A stretch of 64,000 nucleotides of DNA from Capsulimonas corticalis (GTDB lineage: Bacteria > Armatimonadota > Armatimonadia > Armatimonadales > Capsulimonadaceae): the NCBI RefSeq assembly GCF_003574315.2, contig NZ_AP025739.1, forward strand, positions 3,472,001 through 3,536,000, written 5' to 3'. The notes below the pieces were generated by a model, which worked only from the letters and a program-made list of their open reading frames with translations, had not been told where the DNA came from and did no database searches. Of this stretch, positions 52,658 to 61,186 are shown piece after piece. Positions within the stretch are counted from its first letter, which is position 1, and every line of letters starts with the position of its first letter. The position numbers were made by a program, and so were the translations under genes.

Positions 52658-53521
52658 TTAAACCGTGCTGCGGCGGAAGATGAGTGCGACCCAGTCGCCT
52701 TGCCGGCGCGTTTCGAGCGGGGAGAAGCCTTCGGTTTCGACCGCCATACGCACATCCGTCTCGCGAGTGTCGATGATCCCCGACGCGATAAACACGCCTT
52801 CGGGCTTCACGCGCTCGGCGATCTCTTCGCTCAGACCGATAATGACGTCCGCGAGGATATTCGCCACCACGAGATCGTACTGCCCACTCGGCAGCTCAAC
52901 GCCGAATTCGATGGCGGCGCCGTTCACGGCGGCGTTCTCGGCGGCGATCTTCACCGCCAGCGAATCGATGTCGTTCGCCGCCACGGAGCCCGCGCCCAGC
53001 TTGGAGGCGGCGATGGCGAGGATGCCGGAGCCCGTGCCGATATCCGCGACCGTGGCGCCGGGCTGAACGTAATCTTCCAGGGCGGCGAGACAAAGCTGCG
53101 TGGTCGGGTGGCTTCCGGTGCCGAAGGCCATGCCGGGGTCAACCACGATCGGGATGCGTCCATCGGAGAGATCGGGGTCTTCCCAGGGAGGCGTCACGAT
53201 GAGGCGGCGGCCGATCGGGATCGGCTTGAAGTACGCCTTCCAGGCGTTCGCCCAGTCATCTTCCTGGACGTACTTGATCGTGATCTCCGTGCCGGCGTTC
53301 TCGACGCCGAAGGAGGCCAGCGCCTCCAGCGACGCGGTCAGCGTGGACAAACGGTCTTCGATCCGGTCATCCACGGGCAGGTAGCCCACGACTTGCGGGG
53401 GGATGTGCGTATCCTGAACGACGAAGCCGCCGCACCCCACCTCATTGAAACAATTGCCGACGGCGTCTGTTGCGTCCGCTCCGGCCTCCACACTGATCTC
53501 GGCCCACCGCATCGTACTCAT
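52658..53521 (-). CDS. prmA: ribosomal protein L11 methyltransferase PrmA
   Basis: PrmA of 287 residues, which trimethylates ribosomal protein uL11. The N-terminal substrate domain is followed by the SAM domain: DPGMAFGTGSHPTTQLCLAALE, VADIGTGSGILAIAA, ANDIDSLAV and DLVVANILADVI. The start overlaps the dnaJ stop by 4 bases (ATGA). Length and motifs are normal. Confidence 0.96.
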   Translation of the reverse strand: MSTMRWAEISVEAGADATDAVGNCFNEVGCGGFVVQDTHIPPQVVGYLPVDDRIEDRLSTLTASLEALASFGVENAGTEITIKYVQEDDWANAWKAYFKPIPIGRRLIVTPPWEDPDLSDGRIPIVVDPGMAFGTGSHPTTQLCLAALEDYVQPGATVADIGTGSGILAIAASKLGAGSVAANDIDSLAVKIAAENAAVNGAAIEFGVELPSGQYDLVVANILADVIIGLSEEIAERVKPEGVFIASGIIDTRETDVRMAVETEGFSPLETRRQGDWVALIFRRSTV

Positions 53522-54666
53522 TTGTGCGTGAATGCTTTCTTAACGCTGTCAAAGAAACCTGGATCGTCCGGCGGCGCCTTTTCGCCCGACGCCGTCGCGA
53601 ACTCGCGCAGCAGTCGCTTCTGCTCGTCGTTGAGCTTTGTCGGAACGGCGACCTTGACCTGGACGATCTCATCGCCCCGGTCGTGGCTGCGGGTGTTGAG
53701 GTCTGGGAATCCCTTGCCCCGGAAGCGGAATGTCGCGCCCGGCTGCGTGCCGGCGGGAATCGTCAGCTTCTCCGTACCGCCCAGGATCGGGACTTCGATC
53801 TGCGCGCCGAGCGCCGCCTGCGCGTAGGAGATGCTGGTGTCGTGCAGGACATCGTTGCCGCTGCGCTTGAAGTCGGCGTGCGGCCGCAGGTAAACGACCA
53901 CGTAAAGGTCGCCCGGCTGTCCGCCGCGCAGGCCGGCGTCGCCGGCGCCCTGATCCACCAGGCGCGTGCCCGTGTCCACGCCGCCCGGGACTTGGATCGT
54001 ATGCTCCTTGGTCTGGCGCGTGCGGCCCTGGCCCCGGCACGTGCCGCAGGGATCGCTGATGATGCGGCCTTCGCCCCGGCAGTTGGCGCAAGGCGCCACC
54101 GTGGCGAACGAGCCGAGAATGGTGTTCTGGACGTGCCGGACCTGGCCGGATCCCTGGCAGGCCGAGCAGACCTTGGGAGTCGTGCCGGGCTTCGCGCCGC
54201 TGCCGCTGCACGTTTCGCAGCTTTCCAGGCGCGTCAGCTTGAGGGTCTTCTGGACGCCGAAGGCGGCTTCCTCCAGAGTGATCTCCAGGTCGTAGCGCAG
54301 GTCCGAGCCCTGAGTCGCCTGCTGGCGCGCGCGTTCGCCGCCGCCGGCGGCGCCGCGTCCGCCGAAGCCTCCGCCCGCGCCGAAGAACATGTCGAAGATA
54401 TCGCCGACGCCGAAGCCGTCGGCTCCGCCCATGCCGCCCTGCGGGCCGGCGTGGCCGAACTGATCGTACATCTGGCGCTTTTCGGGCGTCGAGAGAATCT
54501 CATGAGCTTCGTTCAGCTCCTTGAACTTCTCCTCCGCGTCCTTGTCGCCAGGGTTGACGTCGGGATGGAATTTTGCCGCCAGCTTGCGAAAAGCGGAGCG
54601 GATCTCAGCCGGCTGCGCGTCGCGTCCAACGCCCAGCACTTCATAATAGTCACGCTTGTTTGACAT
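53518..54666 (-). CDS. dnaJ: molecular chaperone DnaJ
   Basis: Type I J protein of 382 residues. The J domain (about 5-70) has the essential HPD in KFHPDVNPGDKDA; a Gly/Phe-rich region (about 78-125) is followed by four CxxCxGxG zinc repeats (CETCSGSG, CSACQGSG, CANCRGEG, CGTCRGQG) and the C-terminal substrate-binding domains. It stimulates DnaK ATPase. It lies 152 bases downstream of dnaK, with a hairpin between them. Confidence 0.97.
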   Translation of the reverse strand: MSNKRDYYEVLGVGRDAQPAEIRSAFRKLAAKFHPDVNPGDKDAEEKFKELNEAHEILSTPEKRQMYDQFGHAGPQGGMGGADGFGVGDIFDMFFGAGGGFGGRGAAGGGERARQQATQGSDLRYDLEITLEEAAFGVQKTLKLTRLESCETCSGSGAKPGTTPKVCSACQGSGQVRHVQNTILGSFATVAPCANCRGEGRIISDPCGTCRGQGRTRQTKEHTIQVPGGVDTGTRLVDQGAGDAGLRGGQPGDLYVVVYLRPHADFKRSGNDVLHDTSISYAQAALGAQIEVPILGGTEKLTIPAGTQPGATFRFRGKGFPDLNTRSHDRGDEIVQVKVAVPTKLNDEQKRLLREFATASGEKAPPDDPGFFDSVKKAFTHK

Positions 54667-54718
54667 AGTTCAATTGCGATAAATGCGTCCGAAAATTAGG
54701 TCTTTATGAATGGGACAA

Positions 54719-54758
54719 GGACTCAGCGAAAGACGGGGGGCCGTCTGCCGCTGAGTCC
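54719..54758 (-). terminator. hairpin between dnaK and dnaJ
   Basis: GGACTCAGCG (54719-54728) pairs with CGCTGAGTCC (54749-54758), and an inner GACGG/CCGTC extends the stem. It may reduce read-through so that dnaJ is expressed less than dnaK, or stabilise the dnaK mRNA. Confidence 0.65.
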
Positions 54759-54818
54759 TATCCGTGGTCGTCTATTATTCGAGTCCGTAGTCGTCTCTGA
54801 TCGAGAATGGCGTCGTCG

Positions 54819-56708
54819 TCAAACGTCGCGGAATTCGCCTTCGATGGTCACATCGCTTTCGACCGCTTCGGGCGCGCCGCCACCGCCGAGCGCTTCCATG
54901 TTGTCGAAGTCCGGCGGCGGGAAGTCCGGCGCCGAGGCGGCTCCGAAGCCGTTCCCATTGCCGTTGCCCCGGCTGCGCGCTTCGTAAAACGCTTTGCTCA
55001 GCGTGAGCAGCGAAGAGTTCAGTTCTTCCAGACCCTGCCGCGCCGAAGGGCCGTCGAAGTTGTTGAGCGCCGCTGTCAGCTTGCCGGCGGCGTTGTTCAC
55101 GTCGTCGATCAGCTTCTGATCGACCAGCCCGCGCGCGTCCTTGCCGATGCGAACCGCCTGATAGATCTGCTGATCGGCCTTGTTGCGGATCTCCTGCTCC
55201 TCGCGCCGCTTTTCGTCCTTCTTGCGATACTGCTCCGCTTCTTTGACCATGCGCTCGACTTCGTCGTGTCCCAGGCCGCTGGAGGCGGTGATGGTGACGT
55301 TCTGCATGTTGCCGGAGGCGATGTCCTTCGCTGAGACGTGGACGATGCCGTTCTGGTCGATGTCAAAGGTGACTTCGATCTTGGTGACGCCGCGCGGGGC
55401 GGGCTGAAGGCCCGAGAGCTGGAACTTGCCGAGAGTCTTGTTGTCGATCGCGAAGTCGCGCTCGCCCTGAAGCACGTGGATGTCGACCGCCGTCTGGTTG
55501 TCGAACGCCGTGGTGAAGAGCTGCGAGTGTGAGGTCGGGATGGTGGTGTTGCGCTCGATCAGCCGAGTGAACACGCCGCCCTGCGTCTCGATTCCCAGCG
55601 AAAGGGGCGTGACGTCGAGCAGAACGATGTCCGTCACATGTCCGCCAAGGATGCCCGCCTGGATCGCGGCGCCCTGCGCGACGATCTCATCGGGGTTGAT
55701 GCCCTTGTGCGGCTCTTTGCCGAACATATTGCGGACCGTTTCCTGCACCAGCGGCATGCGCGTCATGCCTCCGACCAGCAGGACCTTTTCGATCTCGGCC
55801 GTGGTCAGTTTGGCGTCGGCCAGGGCCTGCTCGGTGGGTGCGATCATGCGCTCGATCAGGTCCTTGGTCAGCTCTTCCAGCTGGCTGCGCGTCAGCGACA
55901 TTTCCAGGTGAGCGGGGCCTTCGTCGGTGGAGGAGATGAACGGCAGATTGATGTTCGTGGTGAAAACGGTGGAAAGCTCGACTTTCGCCTTTTCCGCCGC
56001 TTCCTTGAGGCGCTGCATCGCCATGCGGTCCTTGGTCAGGTCCACGCCGGTCTGCTTCTTGAACTCCGTGGCGAGCCAGTCCATGATCCGCACGTCCCAG
56101 TCGTCGCCGCCCAGGTGCGTGTCGCCGGAAGTGGCGCGCACTTCGAAGACGCCGCCGGCGAGCTCCAGGATCGAGACGTCGAAGGTGCCGCCGCCCAGGT
56201 CCCAGACGAGGACGATCTGCTCTTCGGACTTATCCTGTCCGTAAGCGAGCGCCGCCGCCGTGGGCTCATTGATGATGCGGACGATATTGATTCCGGCGAT
56301 CTGCCCCGCCGCCTTGGTCGCCTCGCGCTGGGCGTTGGAGAAGTAGGCGGGAACCGTGATGACGCATTCGGAAATCACGTCGCCGAGGAAGACCTCGGTG
56401 TCGGCGCGCAGCTTCTGAAGGATCATCGCCGAGATCTCTTCGGGCGAGTACTCGCGGTCGTCGATGGTGACACGGTACTTCGTGCCCATCTGCCGCTTGA
56501 TGGAAGAGATCGTTCGGTCAGGATTGGTGATCGCCTGGCGTTTCGCTAGCTGTCCCACGAGACGCTCGCCGGCCTTGGAGAGGCCGACGACGGAGGGGCA
56601 AAGGCGGCTGCCCTCGGCGAGGGTGATAACGATGGGGGAGCCGGACTCGTCGATCGCGGCCACGACCGAGTTGGTAGTACCCAAGTCGATGCCAACAGAT
56701 TTCGCCAT
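54819..56708 (-). CDS. dnaK: molecular chaperone DnaK (Hsp70)
   Basis: Hsp70 of 629 residues. [11 protein letters not shown], the phosphate-binding [13 protein letters not shown], and [12 protein letters not shown] lie in the ATPase domain; the interdomain [16 protein letters not shown] linker leads to the substrate domain and helical lid, ending in a Gly-rich, acidic tail. It lies 9 bases downstream of rpoZ within an hspR-led operon. No grpE gene is present between dnaK and dnaJ or elsewhere in the window. Confidence 0.98.
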   Translation of the reverse strand: MAKSVGIDLGTTNSVVAAIDESGSPIVITLAEGSRLCPSVVGLSKAGERLVGQLAKRQAITNPDRTISSIKRQMGTKYRVTIDDREYSPEEISAMILQKLRADTEVFLGDVISECVITVPAYFSNAQREATKAAGQIAGINIVRIINEPTAAALAYGQDKSEEQIVLVWDLGGGTFDVSILELAGGVFEVRATSGDTHLGGDDWDVRIMDWLATEFKKQTGVDLTKDRMAMQRLKEAAEKAKVELSTVFTTNINLPFISSTDEGPAHLEMSLTRSQLEELTKDLIERMIAPTEQALADAKLTTAEIEKVLLVGGMTRMPLVQETVRNMFGKEPHKGINPDEIVAQGAAIQAGILGGHVTDIVLLDVTPLSLGIETQGGVFTRLIERNTTIPTSHSQLFTTAFDNQTAVDIHVLQGERDFAIDNKTLGKFQLSGLQPAPRGVTKIEVTFDIDQNGIVHVSAKDIASGNMQNVTITASSGLGHDEVERMVKEAEQYRKKDEKRREEQEIRNKADQQIYQAVRIGKDARGLVDQKLIDDVNNAAGKLTAALNNFDGPSARQGLEELNSSLLTLSKAFYEARSRGNGNGNGFGAASAPDFPPPDFDNMEALGGGGAPEAVESDVTIEGEFRDV

Positions 56709-56717
56709 GATCGTTCC

Positions 56718-57050
56718 TTAAGCTGTGGTGATGTCTTCGTCGTTTGCGCCGGCTTCCTCACCGGTCGCGGCGACTGCATTCGCGCTGGCGCCAGAGTCCG
56801 CAACGCCTTGCGGGATCAACTGGCCTTCGGGATCGCCGGCTTTGGGCGTCGGCGTGAGCTCGGCGGCGCTTGCGGTGACCTTACCCGCGGCGATTTCCTC
56901 CAATGCAATCGTCAAAGGATTGGTGGAAGCCGTTTCGATCAAAATGGGGGCGCCTTCTTTGATCTGTTTCGCACGTTTGGCGGCGATGACAACCAATGAA
57001 TAGCGGCTGCCCACCATATCTTCAATGGTGTCTGCCGAGGGGTAAATCAA
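56718..57050 (-). CDS. rpoZ: DNA-directed RNA polymerase omega subunit, with C-terminal extension
   Basis: Protein of 110 residues. The first ~55 residues (SADTIEDMVGSRYSLVVIAAKRAKQIKEGAPILIETASTNPLTIALEEIAAGKV) are the omega fold, which helps assemble beta-prime into RNA polymerase. An Ala/Gly/acidic tail of about 55 residues follows and is not typical. The ATG overlaps the hspR stop by 4 bases. Finding rpoZ between hspR and dnaK is unusual; it is normally beside gmk. Confidence 0.88.
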   Translation of the reverse strand: MIYPSADTIEDMVGSRYSLVVIAAKRAKQIKEGAPILIETASTNPLTIALEEIAAGKVTASAAELTPTPKAGDPEGQLIPQGVADSGASANAVAATGEEAGANDEDITTA

Positions 57051-57367
57051 CTTTGTTCTCCTTCGCCGAACCTGCCGAGTTCCGACCGTCCAGTACTATT
57101 GTTCTCCATCTCCAGGATCAGCTTCACTCCGTTGATATTCACTCCACGCTCTTCCGTGAGATATCGTACGCGGGCGAGCTTTGCGATGTCGCGGTCGGAG
57201 TACAGACGGCGATCTTTCTCCGTACGCTGAGGACAGACGACGCCTTCTTTATCGAGGACGCGCAGAGTCCAGCTCGGAAGACCGGCCAGCTTCGCGGCGA
57301 CGCTGATCACATAAACCGGCTCGTCCGCCATGTCGTGATCGACCGGGTCGCTCTGCGTGACAGACAT
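57047..57367 (-). CDS. hspR: MerR-family heat-shock repressor HspR
   Basis: HspR-type MerR regulator of 106 residues. VYVISVAAKLAGLPSWTLRVLDKEGVVCPQRTEKDRRLYSDRDIAKLARVRYLTEERGVNINGVKLIL matches HspR (the usual motif has HPQTLRxYE and GVNIxGVKxIL). HspR represses dnaK operons using DnaK as co-repressor. It leads the operon hspR-rpoZ-dnaK-dnaJ, so it is likely autoregulatory. Two candidate operators are upstream. Confidence 0.9.
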   Translation of the reverse strand: MSVTQSDPVDHDMADEPVYVISVAAKLAGLPSWTLRVLDKEGVVCPQRTEKDRRLYSDRDIAKLARVRYLTEERGVNINGVKLILEMENNSTGRSELGRFGEGEQS

Positions 57368-57384
57368 CGCTTACTTTCCTGGGG

Positions 57385-57403
57385 GAGTAACCACACTTTA
57401 CTC
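57385..57403. promoter_or_regulatory. inverted repeat GAGTAA-N7-TTACTC upstream of hspR
   Basis: A perfect 6+7+6 palindrome 18 bases before the hspR ATG, inside the transcribed leader. Its spacing recalls HspR's HAIR element, but the arm sequence differs (HAIR is CTTGAGT-N7-ACTCAAG), so assignment to HspR is uncertain. Confidence 0.4.
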
Positions 57404-57442
57404 TGATTTGGGTCAGACGACGTTGCGCCTATCCCGCGCCTT

Positions 57443-57472
57443 ATTATAGACTTAAGTCCCCCTGTTCGTCAA
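57443..57472 (-). promoter_or_regulatory. hspR-dnaK operon promoter with HAIR-like inverted repeat
   Basis: Minus-strand TTGACG (57472-57467), 18-base spacer, TATAAT (57448-57443). CTTGACG and ACTTAAG flank the spacer as a HAIR-like repeat (57451-57473) with a 9-base rather than 7-base separation; it covers the -35 and would suit repression by HspR. Confidence 0.65.
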
Positions 57473-57559
57473 GCACGAAGCGAAAACAACGTCCATTATC
57501 GCGTATAATGTTCGGATTACAGGGCGCTGGAGCCTCGCTTCGCGTCAGAAAGCTCGCCC

Positions 57560-58357
57560 GTGTCCGATATCCTTACCCGTAATCGCATGCGCATCGTCGC
57601 CGGAGCCGCCGTACTCGCGCTAGTTGGCGCCGGCCTGGTCCAATGGAATCGCCACCGCGCCGTGCCGATCGAACGCGCTCTCAATCCCGCTTACTGGGTG
57701 CGCCACGCCCGCGGGCTGGACCGCTACGATCCTCAAACGGGACTGCTGGAGCATGGCGACCCGAACCTGCCCGAAGTGGCGCTGACGATCGATGACGGCC
57801 CGGATCCGCGCTACGGCCCTCAGATCGCCCAGATGCTGCACGATAAAGGCGTCGCCGCCACATTCTTCGTCGTCGGCGTCCGCGTGAAGCAATATCCCGA
57901 GGTCGTCAAGCAGATCGATGGACTCGGCTTCGAAATCGAGAACCATACTTACGACCACCAGCGTCTCGACAAATTGAAGCCGCATGAGATCGCGAACGAG
58001 ATCCGATTCTGCGCCGCAAATATCGAGAAGGCGACCGGCAAGAAGACGACGCTGCTGCGTCCGCCGGGCGTGCAATATAACGATCAGGTCCTCGCCACCG
58101 CGAAATCGCTCGGCTACGCCACGATTTCTTGGACCTGCGGCGCGCGCGATTACGATCAACAGCCGGCGTCCTATATCGCGCAGCGAATACTCGACCGCAG
58201 CGAGGCGGGCTCCATCATTATTCTGCATCAAGATACTCCCAGCACCCTCACCGCGCTGCCCGCCATTATCGACGGATTGCGGTCGCGCGGATACCGTTTT
58301 GTGACCGTTTCGCAGATGCTCGACCATCTTCACGCCCGCAGGCCCAAAAGCGAATAA
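57560..58357 (+). CDS. polysaccharide deacetylase (NodB domain), membrane-anchored
   Basis: Protein of 265 residues with an N-terminal membrane anchor (about 9-29). The NodB domain has VALTIDDGPDPRYG (DD metal motif), ENHTYDHQRLDKL (HxxxH), LRPPGVQYND and a late IIILHQDT His. It should deacetylate a cell-wall or extracellular N-acetyl glycan. The GTG at 57560 is the start that gives the anchor. A TATAAT lies at 57504-57509. It differs in sequence from the deacetylase at 4.1-4.8 kb, which lacks the second Asp. Confidence 0.9.
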   Translation: MSDILTRNRMRIVAGAAVLALVGAGLVQWNRHRAVPIERALNPAYWVRHARGLDRYDPQTGLLEHGDPNLPEVALTIDDGPDPRYGPQIAQMLHDKGVAATFFVVGVRVKQYPEVVKQIDGLGFEIENHTYDHQRLDKLKPHEIANEIRFCAANIEKATGKKTTLLRPPGVQYNDQVLATAKSLGYATISWTCGARDYDQQPASYIAQRILDRSEAGSIIILHQDTPSTLTALPAIIDGLRSRGYRFVTVSQMLDHLHARRPKSE

Positions 58358-58367
58358 TTTCTCTGTG

Positions 58368-58416
58368 TTGACAAATTTCTCCAGAATCGGGTAGCATCTT
58401 CATATAAAATTTATAT
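58368..58416 (+). promoter_or_regulatory. promoter and palindrome of the LacI-family gene
   Basis: TTGACA (58368-58373), 18-base spacer, TAGCAT (58392-58397). Just downstream, ATATAAAATTTATAT (58402-58416) is a perfect 15-base palindrome around a central A, suitable for autoregulation. Confidence 0.6.
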
Positions 58417-58451
58417 AAAGATCGTAAAAGTTTTATGGGGATAAAAATGGT

Positions 58452-59588
58452 ATGGCAGCACACAAAGCAGTAACGCTCAAAGACGTAGCCGAACTGGCGC
58501 ACGTGTCACAGTCCGTCGTCTCCACCATTCTCAACGGGCGGCAGAATGGGATATTTGTTTCTGAAAGCACGCGTCGCAATGTCATCGCCGCCGCCGAGGA
58601 CCTCGGTTATGTGGCCAAGCATCGCAACGCGCCGTCGATCCGCAAGCCCTCCATTACCGCCCATCGTTCCGGCGGCCTTCGGGAATCGCATCTCGTGGGA
58701 CTGCTGCTTGGCCGCCGCTTCGGCGGCAGCCTCTTTACGGATATCTTTTACGGGGTGAACTCCGTTCTTTCTCAGGAAGGTTATCATCCGCTCGTTCTGG
58801 ACACCTACGCGGATTCCTACACCAAGGCCGCCGAGAAGGAAGCGGAAGGACTACAGTACGCCCGGGACAACCGTTTCGCCGGCGTCGTCGTCTGGCATGA
58901 AGGCGGCGCCTCGAACGTTCCGCTGATTCAAGAGGTTCGCAACGAAATGCCCGTCGTCGCCATCGACCGCCGCGTGGTGGGCGTCGAACTGGACTTCGTC
59001 GGCACGGACAACTTCCAGGGCGCGTATGAAGCGACCAAGCATCTGATCGATCAGGGGCATACCCGGATCGCGCACTTGACGCGCCTGGAGACGACCGACG
59101 CCGCGATCGGTCGCCTGCGCGGCTACCAGCAGGCGATCACCGACGCCGGACTGGAAGTCGATCCTCGCCACATTCTTCTCGCGCTGGACAGCGGCCGACG
59201 GCTCAACAGCGATCTGATCCGTCAGGTCTTCACTTCGCCGAACGCGCCCACCGCGATCTTCCTGCTCGCCGACTTCTGGGCGCCGCCGATCTACGCCGAG
59301 CTCCGCCAGCTGGGCTTGCGCGTGCCTGAAGACGTCGCGCTCGTCGGCTTCGACGACGTGGTGCAGCCGGGACTGGACGGTTTGGAGCTGACATCGATGG
59401 CGCAGGACTTCGAGGCGATCGGCGCGACCGCCGGCCATATGATCCTGCGGCGGCTGGCCGATCCGGAAGCGACGATCGCGACGACCGTTTACCCCGCCAC
59501 GCTTTCGGTCCGGAAATCCTCGCAGGCGGTGCAAAAGGCGTCTCCAATCCGCCGTATTCGGCCTTCGTCCGATCTCGTCGTCGCCTGA
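58452..59588 (+). CDS. LacI-family transcriptional regulator
   Basis: Regulator of 378 residues. The N-terminal HTH (VTLKDVAELAHVSQSVVSTILNGRQNGIFVSESTRRNVIAAAEDLGYV) has the hinge region next, and a periplasmic-binding-protein-like sensor domain spans about 80-360 (VGLLLGRRFGGSLFTDIFYGV, FAGVVVWHEG, VVAIDRRV, ALVGFDDV). It probably senses a sugar and controls catabolic genes, but no target operon is adjacent. The last ~25 residues are a basic tail beyond the usual domain. Confidence 0.93.
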   Translation: MAAHKAVTLKDVAELAHVSQSVVSTILNGRQNGIFVSESTRRNVIAAAEDLGYVAKHRNAPSIRKPSITAHRSGGLRESHLVGLLLGRRFGGSLFTDIFYGVNSVLSQEGYHPLVLDTYADSYTKAAEKEAEGLQYARDNRFAGVVVWHEGGASNVPLIQEVRNEMPVVAIDRRVVGVELDFVGTDNFQGAYEATKHLIDQGHTRIAHLTRLETTDAAIGRLRGYQQAITDAGLEVDPRHILLALDSGRRLNSDLIRQVFTSPNAPTAIFLLADFWAPPIYAELRQLGLRVPEDVALVGFDDVVQPGLDGLELTSMAQDFEAIGATAGHMILRRLADPEATIATTVYPATLSVRKSSQAVQKASPIRRIRPSSDLVVA

Positions 59589-59682
59589 TTCGGCGCCGCC
59601 GGTCATAACCCGGCATCTCTACCAATAAGCCATTCTCCTCCATCCGCCGAAGAAGATAGCAAGGGGACGGAGGAGACGATTA

Positions 59683-60138
59683 ATGCAGCCTCGGCGCTTT
59701 TACGGTTACTACCTCATTCTGTCCGCCGGCTGTATCGGCGCGTTTTGTGTGTGGGCGCATTTGCCCCAGCGTATCGCCGTGCGGCAGGTCCGCGCGCGCA
59801 AGCCCTGCGCGGCGCTGCTGATTGACGCCCGCCGTTTGGCGGAAGCGCCGGACCACGCATCGCTCTTTCTCTCGAACTGCGCCGGGACCGTCCTTTACGC
59901 CCACACCGAAGCTGCTTTCGGAGTTTCTTCTTCCCGCCTGCATCGTTTCCGCAATATTCAGGACGCAAAACGCGCCGTCCACGCTCCCGCCGGCTCGGCG
60001 GTGGTGACCGTCCATCCACTCTTTTGGAGACGGATGGGCGGCTATGTGCTGAACGCCCGCGAAGCCGCCGGTGTCGTGGATTTGGAGCAAAACAGCACGC
60101 TCGGCGGCGACGAGCAGATCCTTCTCCTGACCCACTGA
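59683..60138 (+). CDS. small membrane-anchored protein of unknown function
   Basis: Protein of 151 residues that I do not recognise. A transmembrane segment (about 8-25, YYLILSAGCIGAFCVWAHL) is followed by a mixed alpha/beta region with several Cys and His residues and no obvious catalytic motif. GGAGGAG lies 7 bases before the ATG, so it is very probably translated. It stands alone between the LacI-family gene and accD. Confidence 0.65.
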   Translation: MQPRRFYGYYLILSAGCIGAFCVWAHLPQRIAVRQVRARKPCAALLIDARRLAEAPDHASLFLSNCAGTVLYAHTEAAFGVSSSRLHRFRNIQDAKRAVHAPAGSAVVTVHPLFWRRMGGYVLNAREAAGVVDLEQNSTLGGDEQILLLTH

Positions 60139-60207
60139 TTCCCCGCATCCTCCATCCTGGCGCGTTCCTCTCCTCGAACATTCTTCACGTTTGGGCGGTC
60201 TAGGGGG

Positions 60208-60213
60208 TATAAT
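60208..60213 (+). promoter_or_regulatory. -10 element of the accD-accA unit
   Basis: GGTATAATG contains a consensus TATAAT. The -35 region is weak (TTCACG at 18 bases). Its presence argues against an accD start at the ATG inside this motif and for the ATG at 60263. Confidence 0.5.
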
Positions 60214-60262
60214 GCACGAGTTTCCCCTGGACAATCATGACGGGCGACATGAGGACGAAGTT

Positions 60263-61186
60263 ATGCCATCAAACGGCTGGTTTGGGAGAAGGTCTCAGTT
60301 TACGCAGGCGCGCGCGTCGCATGGCGCGGCGGCGATTCCTGATGGAGTCGCCACGAAATGCGTGAAGTGCGGCGAGATCATCTTCACTTCTGATTTCGAG
60401 AAAAATCTGAAGGTCTGCACCCACTGCGGTTTCCACCACAAACTCTCCGCCGACGAGCGAATCCGATTTACCGTGGACGAAGGCAGCTTCGCGCCGCTCC
60501 ACGAAAACCTGCGCTCGGTTGACCCACTGCGCTTCCCGGAGTATCAGTCCAAACTGGATAAAGGGATCAAAGCGACGGGCATGCACGACGGCGTCCGTGT
60601 CGGCGTGGCCGCCGTGCAGGGCGTGCCGATCGTACTGGCCGTCGCGGACTTTAGTTTTATGGCCGCCTCCATGGGTTCGGTCGCGGGCGAGAAGATCGTG
60701 CGCGCCCTGGAAGAAGGCGCCGCGCGCCGCGCGCCGGTCGTGATCTTCACGGCGTCGGGCGGCGCCCGCATGCAGGAAGGTCTGCTGTCGCTGATGCAGA
60801 TGGCGAAGACCTCGGCGGCGGCCGCGCGCCTGGCCGCCGCGAATATTCCCTATGTCGTTGTCATGACCGACGCCACCATGGCCGGCGTCCTGGCGTCCTA
60901 TGCGTCGCTTGGCGACATCACTTTGGCGGAGCCCGGCGCCTTGATCGGTTTCGCCGGCGCCCGCGTCTCGGCCCAGGCGTCCACGGCGAAGCCGCCCGCC
61001 GATTACCAGACGGCCGAATGGCAGATGGCCCACGGGCAGATCGATCAGATCGTCGCGCGCAAAGACCTGCCCGACACCCTGGCGTCGCTACTGCAAATGC
61101 TCGGCTTCGCGCCGGAGACGACGCTGGACGATCTGGCGTCCGCCGCTCTCGTGGACGCCGATGAGGAGATCGCCGCAATTGGCTAG
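60263..61186 (+). CDS. accD: acetyl-CoA carboxylase carboxyltransferase subunit beta
   Basis: AccD of 307 residues. The Cys4 zinc ribbon CVKCGEIIFTSDFEKNLKVCTHCGFH (about 33-58) and the crotonase-fold core (VAVADFSFMAASMGSVAGEKI, TASGGARMQEGLLSLMQMAKT, GFAGARV) are intact. It forms the malonyl-CoA-producing carboxyltransferase with AccA. GAGGA lies 7 bases before the ATG at 60263. It overlaps accA by 8 bases. Confidence 0.96.
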   Translation: MPSNGWFGRRSQFTQARASHGAAAIPDGVATKCVKCGEIIFTSDFEKNLKVCTHCGFHHKLSADERIRFTVDEGSFAPLHENLRSVDPLRFPEYQSKLDKGIKATGMHDGVRVGVAAVQGVPIVLAVADFSFMAASMGSVAGEKIVRALEEGAARRAPVVIFTASGGARMQEGLLSLMQMAKTSAAAARLAAANIPYVVVMTDATMAGVLASYASLGDITLAEPGALIGFAGARVSAQASTAKPPADYQTAEWQMAHGQIDQIVARKDLPDTLASLLQMLGFAPETTLDDLASAALVDADEEIAAIG

